The translations under genes were made by a program, and so were the position numbers. From positions 1-15,066 of the forward strand of contig NZ_RQHW01000036.1 in assembly GCF_004770995.1 (NCBI RefSeq): DNA of 15,066 nt, given 5' to 3'. This stretch comes from Leptospira idonii. GTDB lineage: Bacteria; Spirochaetota; Leptospiria; Leptospirales; Leptospiraceae. Below, piece by piece: positions 7,042-15,066 of this stretch (the stretch's first letter is position 1; each line of letters opens with the position of its first letter). Below the pieces are notes generated by a model. That model worked only from the letters and a program-made list of their open reading frames with translations, was not told where the DNA came from and ran no database searches.

Positions 7042-8808
7042 TCAGTCGAATTTGGTCACTTCGCTGAGTTTATCCGCAGTCTCTAATAAATCGACAGCTC
7101 CTTTTTCCAAACTTCTCAAATTGGAAAGGTTTTCAGAATATTCAGAAGCTAGAGTTTTTGTTTGCTCGACGGATCTGCTGGAAATTCCCACAGCCTCTTC
7201 CATACTGGCGATCACTTCATCGCTACTTGCGGAAATTTCTTCCACAGAAGCGGAAACATCGATGATTTGTTCCGAAACAATCTGAGTCTTAGTCACAATG
7301 GAATGAAAATTAATTTCGGCCCGATAGACTTCTTTTAATTCGTCATCCATAGCAGCCATCGTATTTTGGATGCTTACATTGAGATCTCTGATCATCTGCA
7401 TGATAGAAGCGATTTTTCCTTGGATCATTTTTCCGGAAACATTAGATCGATCTGCGAGTTTGGACACTTCGTCCGCAACTACGGAAAATCCCCTTCCCTG
7501 TTCCCCTGCCCTTGCGGCCTCAATAGAAGCATTTAATGCAAGCAAGTTGGTTTGAGATGCGATTTGTGTTATATTTTCGATCACTTTACTGATCTCGGAA
7601 GAATTTTCTTCCAAACTTTGGGCGATAGAAGTGGTCTCTAATAAATCGCTTCTAATTTTTGAAATAGATTGGATGACCTGCTGTAATTGTTTTTCTCCCG
7701 TTTCCGCAGTGATAAAACTTTGAGAAGAACTTTCATTTACCTTGAATGTGGCGTCACTGATTTTATGAAGCGCAAGAGCCACCTCCTGCATTGCTTTTTT
7801 GCATTCCAAAAGTCCTTGATTTTGATCTTCTACAACGGAAACCAAACCGGAGAAAGATGCTAAAAACTCTTCGGAGAACTTTACCGTTTTCTGAGAAGAC
7901 TCCTTAACCAATCCTCCAATGTCCGAGACCTTTCCGGAAGAAATAAAAGTTTCATTTAAGATGGCAGTTAATTTTTTAACCATTCCTGAAATGGAAATAA
8001 TGATATTACCAATTTCGTCAGAATGGGCTACCTCGAATGTTTCGTTTAAGTTTCCTTTGGCGATTTTATCCGCTTTTTCCTTAAGATGATCCAAAGGTCG
8101 GAACGTACTCTTCAATCTAAGCCATAGTATAAAAAGAATCAAAGTGACTCCGACGAGTCCGATCACCATATTGGAAACAATAAATTGAGTGATTGCAGAC
8201 TGCATCGACTGTAGCTTAATATCGATTCCGAAAATCGCAACCACCTCTTGTTTTTCATTCAAGATAGGATACAAAATAGATACCCAATCTCCGAATTCAT
8301 CCGTATATGTATCGGATACACTGATTTGACCTAATCTGGCTCTTGTTACTGTATCAGCAAACACTGATTCTGCGTCATATTCGATTCCGGGAGTGATTCC
8401 CAAGCCATACATCCTTTGATTGCCTAAATAAATATGATAACGATTCTTACCGTTTTGAGAAAGATTCACTCCATCCATCAGATATGTCTGTGCCACATCA
8501 GAAACGGAATCGGGAAGCAACTCCATATGCCTTTGGTATTCTAAAAATTTCGGATCCGACTCCAAAACTTCCTTAGGCGAATTTATAATCCGTCCAAACA
8601 TAGTAGGAAGAAATTTCAATTCTTCCCGAAAGAATTGAGTGTGGGAATCTCCCAAGGTGAGGAAACGATCCAAAAACAAAGTTCGTTGCTTCCAAATGCT
8701 GAAAGTAATGAGAAAAACGGCATACAGCAGGATGAGTAACGCCATCTCGATAAGGATTCTTGATTTAATGCTTCTTTGAATGGATCTCATGGATTTCCGG
8801 TGAACCAA
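7042..8808 (-). CDS. Methyl-accepting chemotaxis protein with periplasmic Cache-like domain
   Basis: This inner-membrane chemoreceptor passes signals through CheW/CheA to the flagellar motor. Domain order: TM1 at about 19-39, a periplasmic sensor region at 40-208, TM2 at about 210-231, HAMP at about 232-284, then the cytoplasmic signalling domain. The hairpin tip is nearly canonical at about 418-455, including [17 protein letters not shown] and [11 protein letters not shown]. The sensor's late segment ([19 protein letters not shown], then VAIFGIDI) looks like the end of a Cache fold; the ligand is unknown. [14 protein letters not shown] near 519-531 resembles a methylation helix. There is no C-terminal CheR-tethering pentapeptide. 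The start is uncertain. TTG at 8808 has AGGAG about 15 nt upstream, further than normal, while ATG at 8790 has only CGGA nearby; either keeps TM1. Possibly co-transcribed with the 55-residue peptide gene. Confidence 0.93.
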   Translation of the reverse strand: MVHRKSMRSIQRSIKSRILIEMALLILLYAVFLITFSIWKQRTLFLDRFLTLGDSHTQFFREELKFLPTMFGRIINSPKEVLESDPKFLEYQRHMELLPDSVSDVAQTYLMDGVNLSQNGKNRYHIYLGNQRMYGLGITPGIEYDAESVFADTVTRARLGQISVSDTYTDEFGDWVSILYPILNEKQEVVAIFGIDIKLQSMQSAITQFIVSNMVIGLVGVTLILFILWLRLKSTFRPLDHLKEKADKIAKGNLNETFEVAHSDEIGNIIISISGMVKKLTAILNETFISSGKVSDIGGLVKESSQKTVKFSEEFLASFSGLVSVVEDQNQGLLECKKAMQEVALALHKISDATFKVNESSSQSFITAETGEKQLQQVIQSISKIRSDLLETTSIAQSLEENSSEISKVIENITQIASQTNLLALNASIEAARAGEQGRGFSVVADEVSKLADRSNVSGKMIQGKIASIMQMIRDLNVSIQNTMAAMDDELKEVYRAEINFHSIVTKTQIVSEQIIDVSASVEEISASSDEVIASMEEAVGISSRSVEQTKTLASEYSENLSNLRSLEKGAVDLLETADKLSEVTKFD

Positions 8809-8846
8809 ATGAGAATTGATTCACTCCTAAAAAAACAAAAAATCAA

Positions 8847-8872
8847 TTTCTTTCTTCACAAAGAGAAAGAAA
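8847..8872 (-). other. Hairpin in the chemoreceptor leader
   Basis: On the minus strand, TTTCTTTCT and AGAAAGAAA are perfect 9-nt complements around an 8-nt loop. They are followed by T-rich tracts and then AGGAG at about 8824-8828. The stem contains almost no GC pairs, so it would be weak. It could be a leader structure of the chemoreceptor mRNA or simply reflect purine/pyrimidine tracts. Confidence 0.25.
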
Positions 8873-8909
8873 ACACTCAAACCGAATTTGTACCGAAGTT
8901 TTCCTTTCT

Positions 8910-8939
8910 ATAAAACTATGTCCCTTTTATAAAATTCAA
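8910..8939 (-). promoter_or_regulatory. Candidate sigma-70-like promoter for the chemoreceptor gene
   Basis: On the minus strand TTGAAT (8934-8939) and TTTTAT (8910-8915) are 18 bp apart, each matching the consensus at four of six positions. This would give an mRNA leader of roughly 100 nt. In AT-rich DNA such pairs arise by chance, so this is only a candidate. Confidence 0.22.
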
Positions 8940-8961
8940 GCAAAGACTAAATCACCCATCT

Positions 8962-9087
8962 TCAATACAATTTCAATTGAATACGCCAGCCGGAACTGAT
9001 GGGATCTTTTTCGGAATGAGTTAAACCTTTTGTCTTTTTGCTGACTTTTCGATACGGCGTTGCACCTTTTTTCGCAATTCTACACAG
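8962..9087 (-). pseudogene. Possible degenerate coding remnant, 41 codons without ATG
   Basis: The minus-strand frame between stops at 9088-9090 and 8962-8964 reads a basic, protein-like string that includes KKGATPYRKVSKKTKGLTHS and later SGWRIQLKLY, then TGA. It has no ATG and no ribosome site. In the overlapping frame the same DNA reads ELRKKVQRRIEKSAKRQKV before a stop, which also looks protein-like, so a frameshifted remnant of one gene is conceivable. I do not recognise a source. Confidence 0.18.
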
Positions 9088-9311
9088 TTAACGATTGTCT
9101 GGCCTATTTTTTGTGTTTGGAGAGGAATCCTGTTTTATCAAACGAATCAGAATCCATTATTCCGAAATTAAATTTGGATGGGAATTTTTTCCTTCGGATT
9201 CAGTTTAGTATCTCCATTCGGAATTTATAATTGCTCCCTGATAAAAAAGCAGAAGCTCTTAACTCTTAGAATTGCATAAAAAATATCTATAAAGCAACGA
9301 GAGACTCTTCC

Positions 9312-12300
9312 TTAAAATTCAAAGAATAAAATTCTATGACGAACCCCTTCACTGTCCTCTCTTCTAGAATAAATGATCTTCAAGATAGAAAATTTTGAAT
9401 AATTAGTTTCTTCTTCCGTATTGTATTCCCATAAAGCACCCCAAAAAGATCCTCTGCCTGTATATCCTCTCTCTTTGGGTTTGACTGTTTTGTAATAAAT
9501 GATTCCGAGAAGTATATTTTCCAAAGATTCTTTCGTTTCAAGATTCTCGGAATTAAAATAAACAAGCCCTAAGGCGGAATGTTCCAAATTCGTTTTGTCC
9601 GTTTTATGAGAATAATACAAAGCAGGAGTGATCCACTGAGTGGAATCCGATTTTATTTTCTCTTCGTAAAAGAACGGAAGTAAATTGATATATTTTTTTT
9701 CCTGTGTATGTTCGTATCCCAACCACACAAGATTCATCTGAGTTTGTTTCGGTCTTAAATCAACTTCTCCAACCCCATAGAGGAATCTGAAATTCGTAGA
9801 ATTCGCTGCCGTTTTATAATGGATCGATCGAAAAAGTAAATCGAATTCAGAACTTTTGTCTTTTTTCACAGACTCTTGTTCCATAAGAAATAGAAAATTC
9901 TTATAACTGCTGAATTCATTTGAATTCAAATACAACCCAGATACGAAAGCAGTGTATTCTTGATCATCTACTCCTGAAAAATAAAACGGAAAAAAATGAT
10001 AATAAGATACAGAACTTTCTTTTAGAGGCTCTTCGTTGCTATAATAAAACGGGAACAAGAAGAATCGTTTTAGTTGTTTTTTTTCCACTCTTCGATCGAA
10101 TACATAAAATAGATTCGTATGTGAGAAACTCTCACTTGATTTTCGATATATTACAGGGATAACGGGAAAAGAAAATGTAGTTTCATAATCGTTCTCTCCC
10201 GAAGGCAGAATTTGATAAGAATATCTAAATAAGAATGTTATAAAGTGAAAAGAATCTTTATTTTGTAAGGCAGTTGGCAAAGATCTTTTCGAATTTGTTT
10301 CCGTCCTTGAAGCAGCCAAAGTGGATGGTGACAAATTTTGAGATGCTTCGGAATAATAAATAGGAAACAGCCAATTTTTTGACTCGGCCATTTTGTCTTT
10401 TTCTGATTTCGAAGAGTGATAGATGGGGAACAAATCAAAACTATTTTTATTAGTTTCTACCCTAGACTGCATAAAGAAAAACAAATTCCATTCCGAAAAA
10501 GATTCCCCTGCTTCATAAGAATACAAAAGCGGGGGAATTACTTTCTTTGACAAAGTCAATTTACCTTCTTTAGAATACTCTTCTTCAAATACATAAAATA
10601 AGCTTACAAAATTAGAAAGCAAGAGCCTTCCTTTGGGATGGGTAATGGATTTACTAAAGTAAAAAGGGAAGATCCAACTTTTATTTACCTGATTCGAAGT
10701 TGTATCGGGTGCATCAGAATAAAAATGAAAGAACGGGAAAAAACCAACAGATGCAAATTTGGGGGTTTCTTCTTGCTGGAATAAAAAGAACCAATTCCTG
10801 TATTTTTTGTCTTTTTCAATTTTAGAAAAATAGAACAAAGCAGGCAAAATGGTTAAACTTTCTCCTTCATCTTTCTTTATATGGGTTTGAGTTGAAATAT
10901 AGTAAAAAGGAAAAAACCAATCCCTTGTTACGTTTACATCCTGTTTGGTTGAAACGGAACGATGAAAGAAAGGAAAAATATGATAAGATTCAGAATCTTC
11001 TCGCAAAGAATGATTCGCAACCAGTAAAAAATTGCGAAAAGATTCTTTCCTGCTTTGACTCGAATAATACAAAAACATAGGGTAAAATTCAATTTCTTCT
11101 TCCTGAGTCGAAAAGGAAGAATAGACAAGAGAAAGAAATAGTTTAGAAGTCTGTAAATTCTTATCTCGATCGTAGTATTGACCGGATGACTTCCAAAAGA
11201 AAGGGAACACCCAATTTATATGGTTTGCTTTTCCCTTCGGATTTTGATTTAGAAGGGAAAACTGTACAAATGGTAAAAATCGATACGTCGTTTTATAAGG
11301 ATCGGAATCGTATTGAAATAACAGTAGTAAGCTGAGGAAATTGGTTTCCTTTTTTTTGTCATACTGAGTATATAAAACAGGGATAGGAAAAAATTGTTGT
11401 TTATAAATTTCCTCTGTTTCCGTTCTCTCTGAGGTAGAAAATAAAAATGGAGAGAAAACATGATTAGATTCAATCGGAGACTTGGTGCTGATCGGCCGAT
11501 GAGTATGTAAGATAGGAACGAAAGGAAAATAAAAATCTGTTTGATGAACCAACTCGCCATCAGAAACACTTTTATCTTGACTGTAAAAAGGAAATACAGA
11601 GAAAAAATCTTTTTTCTTCGTTTTGCTTTTATTATACAGCAAAAAATAATTCAACCAATGTTCATCGTTAGTCCTGGATTCAAATCCTACAATCGGAATG
11701 AGCCAAAAATCAGACTGTTGTGATTCATCTTTTATCTTTTGCTCCGAATTCCAATAGAAATAAACGGGAGAAATAAATAATGTTTTCTTTCTGTTTGTCG
11801 CTTCCGTTCGATTCCAATAGAAAAAGGGAACAGTAGGAAAAATCTTCGATTCCTTACCATTTGTTAGAAATTCATCTAACCTAATGAGAAAAGGAGAAAT
11901 CCAAGTTTTTTTCTCCTGGTTTTTATCGTTCGTAATCGTATTCAAATAAGACAGTGTAAGGGGCAGGATCAAGGAATCAGAAGTCTGCCTTTCACCGAAG
12001 ACCGTTCTTTGCCAATAAAAAGGAAGGATTCTGGAACCAGATTTGACATCGGATTGATGCCAATTTACGAAAGGCCACAAAACAGAAGTTTCTTGAGTAT
12101 TTTTCTCTTTTACATTTTCCTTTAAAAAAAGGAACAATCCGTAAGAATGGCGTTCCGCATCTTCTGAGCTCTGGTATCCGTAGATAGGAAAAATCACTCG
12201 ATACTTTAAGTTTGAAGAAGAGTACCAAACAAATGGAAGGGGCAAAGGACCTGCATAGATATTTTCATCCACTTCCGTATCGTAGGTAAACCAGGCAAGA

Positions 12301-14753
12301 GGAAGTAGACGAACGTGACGTTTTGAATCCGCCGCCTCATATCCAAATACTCCAAAAAGTAAATTCACTCCGAAAAAATTAAAAGAATCGGCTCTAGTAA
12401 AACTTCTTTTCTGCTCTACTTTGGGAAACTGAGGACTTTGTCTTTTCTCCGGACTACTAATATCAGCTAACTCTTGCTTACCATAAGGGAGTAAATCTTG
12501 AATCAACTTTGTACTGGTTCGATTGGACAATCGAAACGCATAATACAACCAAGAAACATCCGTATCGAGATAATAATATTTCTCTTTTTTTCCTCCATCC
12601 ACAGAAAAACTAGGCTGAAAGATCCCTTTGCTAGTTTGAGAAGCAATCCCTAAAACATTTACGTTAAAATTATTATATTTATCCTTTTCCTTTTCATCTA
12701 AAAAATCTGCATCTATATACAAAGGAATTACAAGTGTTCCTTTGGAAGTTTCCCCCTTCCAAGAATGATAAAACGGAAAGAAAGTTCTCGAATGCTGATC
12801 TTGCTTAAGTTCAACATCGGAGTAATAATTGATGATCCAAAGTTTTTCTCTTTCAGGGGACCAACTGGAATAGAAGAAAGCCCCCCATCTGCTACCTGTG
12901 GGAGAACGTTCTTCCGTCTGACCAAATTGAAAACTAAAAGGAAACCAAATGGAATGGGAATTTTTTTGATAAAAACGAATCGGGAAAATCGTTTTTTGCA
13001 CCAATATATCTTCCTTATCTTTGGTCCAACTAAAGAATCCCAAGAGATTGGAGTATGTTTCTTCCGATTTGTTTTTGTTTCTATAGAAAAAGGGAAATAA
13101 TAAAAAACCATTCGCCTGGTTATCATCATTTCCTTCTTTTAAATTTTTATCGGAAGTTTCCCAAGAATAGAAAAAAGGGAAAACATGTCTCCTCTTACGA
13201 AGCGTCAAATTTGATTCTTCAAAAGAGTTATAGTAAAACAAAGCATATTTTCTACTTAGTCGTTCCGATTCGAGCGAATAATAAAAAGGTCCCCAAACGA
13301 TAGAATCTCCCTGCTTCTTCTCTTTTTCATTACTAAAATAGAATGGAACTATATAATTGTAGGAGTTTTTCTTATAAAAATAAAAAGGAAATACAAACAG
13401 TCGTTCCAAGTTCCCTTCTGCATTCAAAGACTGATCATAAATCAGTAGAGAGTTCGTATGAGATTCTAAGTTTGTTTCTTTCTTATAAAAATATAGGAAA
13501 GGAATAAAGGTTTTGGATTCATTTAAAGAATTTTCAGAATGAAAGTAAAAGGGAAAAAAAGCAGTAGTAGATTCCTCTCTATTTGCGAGAGCAGCGGTAT
13601 TTGTGTAAAAATTAATCAAATAGAAGGTGGAATGATTTTCCGAATAACTTCTATAAATGGGAGGAGCCAGTCCAAACCAGGAATGAGTGACCGCGGACTC
13701 ATTTTTGCTAGCTTCTTTTTGCTTTTTCGTGTTTTGAAAAAAGAAAGGGAGAACATAATGATAATTGTCTTTTTTATAAAAATAAAAGGGCATTACCCAC
13801 AAACGATCCAAACCTCCATCTTGGTGCAAGGCCTGGTCGTACAAAAGCAAAACGTTCGTATGAGATGTATTGCCATTTTGATTTTCATGAAAATACAAAA
13901 TAGGAACCATTGAATAAGATTCACTTTTACCATACTGGCCAGAAAAGAAAGCAGGGAAAATTGTTAAGTAAGAGTTTCTCTCCCAAAACAAAAATGGTAA
14001 AAACCAAAACCGATCGATTTCTTTCGTGTCCTTATTTTGATTTGTGTCAACTAACATAAAATAATTATTATGTTTTTCCGTTTTGTCTTCACTATGATAA
14101 AATAAGGGCAATAAAGGGAACCAAGCAGTTACATTCTCATTGTTCTTATCATTTTTGGAATATAAATAATGAAAGGGAGAAATAGAAAGGCGGGTAGAAA
14201 CATCAGAGAGAACCTCTTTTGACTCAAACTGATAGTATCCAGGAAAAAATAATTTAGAACTGGAATTCGTTTTGGAATGAACACTACTCTTATGAAAGAC
14301 AGGAAATATAGTTAAACTATTGGAATCATTTGGCCCATTGCCAGAAAAATAGAAAGGAAATAGAATCGTGGATTCATACCCCTCCCGATTTACACTAGAA
14401 TTGTATAGTAAAAGATAATTTGTAGATTTTCTTGCATCTATCTTGCTCTCAATGGAAGAGAAGAATGGAAAAATTTGGCTTTTTTTGAATTTAGGATACT
14501 CCGTAGTATTAGCGAACCAAAATAAATGAAAATGATTGTGGGTAGGGTTCCCTCTTGGCCAATTTTCCCATTCGATAAAAAAACCATCTAGACGGTATTT
14601 TTTATCTTTTTCAGATCCGTACACTTTGACACGAGTCTCTTCTAAATCACTGAAGTCTTCTGCAAAAAGGTGATTCGAGAAAGAGAGACAAAGGCTTAGG
14701 AATAAAATGAGTTGAAACAAAAAATTCACGTTTCGCTTTTTAGAAAAAATCAA
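9312..14753 (-). CDS. Giant exported aromatic beta-repeat protein (1813 residues), unknown function
   Basis: Residues 1-31 are a signal peptide: KKR, a hydrophobic core, cleavage likely after LFA at 29-31. The LSLC within it has leucine before cysteine, so it is not a lipobox. From about 90 to the end the protein is built of short strands centred on [FLIVM]-P-[FLY]-[FY]-[FY], such as FPFYF, MPFYFY, LPFFF and FPFFY. Strands recur every 20-35 residues and are separated by polar Asn/Ser/Lys/Glu turns. A non-repetitive stretch at about 690-810 splits two repeat arrays. There is no cysteine after C22. The C-terminus (YSRREDSEGVRHRILFFEF) ends in Phe with a hydrophobic pattern like an outer-membrane beta signal. 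I infer an envelope protein; the function is unknown. The start is TTG at 14753 with no clear Shine-Dalgarno. No ATG lies near, and the next option, GTG at residue 9, would lose the KKR. It appears monocistronic. Confidence 0.88.
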   Translation of the reverse strand: MIFSKKRNVNFLFQLILFLSLCLSFSNHLFAEDFSDLEETRVKVYGSEKDKKYRLDGFFIEWENWPRGNPTHNHFHLFWFANTTEYPKFKKSQIFPFFSSIESKIDARKSTNYLLLYNSSVNREGYESTILFPFYFSGNGPNDSNSLTIFPVFHKSSVHSKTNSSSKLFFPGYYQFESKEVLSDVSTRLSISPFHYLYSKNDKNNENVTAWFPLLPLFYHSEDKTEKHNNYFMLVDTNQNKDTKEIDRFWFLPFLFWERNSYLTIFPAFFSGQYGKSESYSMVPILYFHENQNGNTSHTNVLLLYDQALHQDGGLDRLWVMPFYFYKKDNYHYVLPFFFQNTKKQKEASKNESAVTHSWFGLAPPIYRSYSENHSTFYLINFYTNTAALANREESTTAFFPFYFHSENSLNESKTFIPFLYFYKKETNLESHTNSLLIYDQSLNAEGNLERLFVFPFYFYKKNSYNYIVPFYFSNEKEKKQGDSIVWGPFYYSLESERLSRKYALFYYNSFEESNLTLRKRRHVFPFFYSWETSDKNLKEGNDDNQANGFLLFPFFYRNKNKSEETYSNLLGFFSWTKDKEDILVQKTIFPIRFYQKNSHSIWFPFSFQFGQTEERSPTGSRWGAFFYSSWSPEREKLWIINYYSDVELKQDQHSRTFFPFYHSWKGETSKGTLVIPLYIDADFLDEKEKDKYNNFNVNVLGIASQTSKGIFQPSFSVDGGKKEKYYYLDTDVSWLYYAFRLSNRTSTKLIQDLLPYGKQELADISSPEKRQSPQFPKVEQKRSFTRADSFNFFGVNLLFGVFGYEAADSKRHVRLLPLAWFTYDTEVDENIYAGPLPLPFVWYSSSNLKYRVIFPIYGYQSSEDAERHSYGLFLFLKENVKEKNTQETSVLWPFVNWHQSDVKSGSRILPFYWQRTVFGERQTSDSLILPLTLSYLNTITNDKNQEKKTWISPFLIRLDEFLTNGKESKIFPTVPFFYWNRTEATNRKKTLFISPVYFYWNSEQKIKDESQQSDFWLIPIVGFESRTNDEHWLNYFLLYNKSKTKKKDFFSVFPFYSQDKSVSDGELVHQTDFYFPFVPILHTHRPISTKSPIESNHVFSPFLFSTSERTETEEIYKQQFFPIPVLYTQYDKKKETNFLSLLLLFQYDSDPYKTTYRFLPFVQFSLLNQNPKGKANHINWVFPFFWKSSGQYYDRDKNLQTSKLFLSLVYSSFSTQEEEIEFYPMFLYYSSQSRKESFRNFLLVANHSLREDSESYHIFPFFHRSVSTKQDVNVTRDWFFPFYYISTQTHIKKDEGESLTILPALFYFSKIEKDKKYRNWFFLFQQEETPKFASVGFFPFFHFYSDAPDTTSNQVNKSWIFPFYFSKSITHPKGRLLLSNFVSLFYVFEEEYSKEGKLTLSKKVIPPLLYSYEAGESFSEWNLFFFMQSRVETNKNSFDLFPIYHSSKSEKDKMAESKNWLFPIYYSEASQNLSPSTLAASRTETNSKRSLPTALQNKDSFHFITFLFRYSYQILPSGENDYETTFSFPVIPVIYRKSSESFSHTNLFYVFDRRVEKKQLKRFFLFPFYYSNEEPLKESSVSYYHFFPFYFSGVDDQEYTAFVSGLYLNSNEFSSYKNFLFLMEQESVKKDKSSEFDLLFRSIHYKTAANSTNFRFLYGVGEVDLRPKQTQMNLVWLGYEHTQEKKYINLLPFFYEEKIKSDSTQWITPALYYSHKTDKTNLEHSALGLVYFNSENLETKESLENILLGIIYYKTVKPKERGYTGRGSFWGALWEYNTEEETNYSKFSILKIIYSRREDSEGVRHRILFFEF
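13323..13859 (-). repeat. Clearest internal duplication in the giant beta-repeat protein (134-residue period)
   Basis: Residues 299-343 (TNVLLLYDQALHQDGG onwards) align without gaps to 433-477 (TNSLLIYDQSLNAEGN onwards), with 27 of 45 identical by my count; both are preceded by SH. A weaker copy starts near 229 (NNYFMLVDT...DRFWFLPFLFW), about 68 residues before the first, so the basic super-unit is probably about 67 residues. A further echo (SHTNLFYVFD...RFFLFPFYY) occurs in the last quarter. The DNA of the two main copies has diverged widely; only short blocks such as TTCGTATGAGAT remain. The duplication is therefore old and under protein-level constraint. Confidence 0.7.
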
Positions 14754-15066
14754 TTCGAATAATATGGATCATAGAAAGACCCAATTTAACAAGTATTTTA
14801 TGATTTTCGAATAATCTTAATCTTTAAAAACGCAGACATTCTGTTTCATTTTTCTAAAAAAAATTTCATATCCTGCAATAAAAATTTTCGCACAATACAA
14901 TAGAAACATTGCGTATGAAAAAATAGATCTTAAGAGTATTAAGGAAAGTCAAAGCAATTGATGTAAAGGTAAGTTGTGTAGAAGGAACTCAGTAGTAGAA
15001 TAAAATAAAGGGAAATAAAACAAAAAAGCCACACGTATTAGGTGAGGCATTTGGTGAGATGATTTT
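14754..15066. other. Intergenic region upstream of the giant repeat-protein gene
   Basis: This AT-rich stretch has no supported gene. TTCGAATAAT occurs twice as a direct repeat (14754-14763, adjacent to the TTG start, and 14806-14815), possibly a regulatory pair or chance. TTGTTA around 14785-14790 resembles a -35, but TATGAT follows only 13 bp later, too close, so I do not call a promoter. The right end carries the terminator of a gene outside the window. Confidence 0.5.
15022..15048 (-). terminator. Probable Rho-independent terminator of a minus-strand gene right of the window
   Basis: On the minus strand GCCTCAC (15042-15048) pairs with GTGTGGC (15028-15034), seven positions with one central T-T mismatch, around a 7-nt loop. 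Six T follow immediately (15022-15027). This fits an intrinsic terminator for a leftward transcript whose gene lies beyond 15066, and would insulate the giant repeat-protein gene from read-through. A second GGTGAG copy at 15053-15058 could form a competing stem. Confidence 0.6.

Larger units (their letters stand above)
8809..9311. other. Intergenic region between the repeat-protein gene and the chemoreceptor gene
   Basis: About 500 bp hold no gene I can support. The right part (9159-9166 and 9217-9224) has inverted ATTCCGAA/TTCGGAAT, which could pair across a 50-nt loop. I see no GC stem followed by a U-run that would end the repeat-protein transcript. The middle (8962-9087, minus) is open but has no ATG and is treated as a possible remnant. 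The left part carries the chemoreceptor promoter candidate and leader. Confidence 0.5.

Noticed and set aside
12728..13129. Open frames of 111-133 residues on both strands inside the giant repeat gene
   Set aside because: Both lie wholly within the 1813-residue frame, which has the signal peptide and continuous repeats; these have no start signals or domain pattern.
9312..14753. Repetitive protein considered as a CRISPR-like or tandem DNA repeat array
   Set aside because: Repetition is at protein level only; the DNA copies are widely diverged and the frame is open throughout, so this is a coding repeat.

Overview
The window looks like chromosomal DNA of a Leptospira species. The main evidence is a very long exported protein on the minus strand (1..5363, running off the left edge) that resembles the Leptospira-restricted 'Lepto_longest' family (TIGR04388). 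Supporting signs are a moderately AT-rich composition and TTG starts on two large genes. I lean towards a saprophytic (biflexa-like) species because the base composition seems less AT-rich than in the pathogens, but this is a guess. Family names come from recognising motifs by eye; no database search was run.

Layout from left to right. (1) 1..5363, minus: at least 1787 codons of the TIGR04388-like protein, with signal sequence, coiled-coil-like N-terminal half, Ala-rich and Gly-rich C-terminal half, and the C-terminus outside the window. (2) 5364..6205: mostly non-coding. It holds one doubtful 93-residue membrane ORF (minus), a perfect 9-bp-arm palindrome just upstream of its start, and a GC-rich element bounded by inverted GCGCC/GGCGC that may be a dispersed repeat. 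(3) 6206..6730, plus: a 174-residue HPP-family membrane protein, the only convincing plus-strand gene. (4) 6785..6952, minus: a 55-codon secreted peptide with three cysteines and a good Shine-Dalgarno. (5) 7042..8808, minus: a 588-residue methyl-accepting chemotaxis protein with a periplasmic Cache-like sensor domain and HAMP domain. (6) 8809..9311: about 500 bp without a convincing gene; it carries the chemoreceptor leader and a possible degenerate coding remnant. (7) 9312..14753, minus: a 1813-residue exported protein made almost entirely of short aromatic/proline beta-strand repeats, with no cysteine after the signal peptide and a C-terminal phenylalanine. (8) 14754..15066: non-coding, with a probable Rho-independent terminator of a minus-strand gene lying to the right of the window.

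The genes do not form one obvious pathway. Four of them (TIGR04388-like protein, secreted peptide, chemoreceptor, repeat protein) are predicted to be exported or to face the periplasm, so the region is mainly cell-envelope and sensing functions. The strongest candidate for something undescribed is the giant aromatic beta-repeat protein; second is the small secreted three-cysteine peptide behind the chemoreceptor gene.
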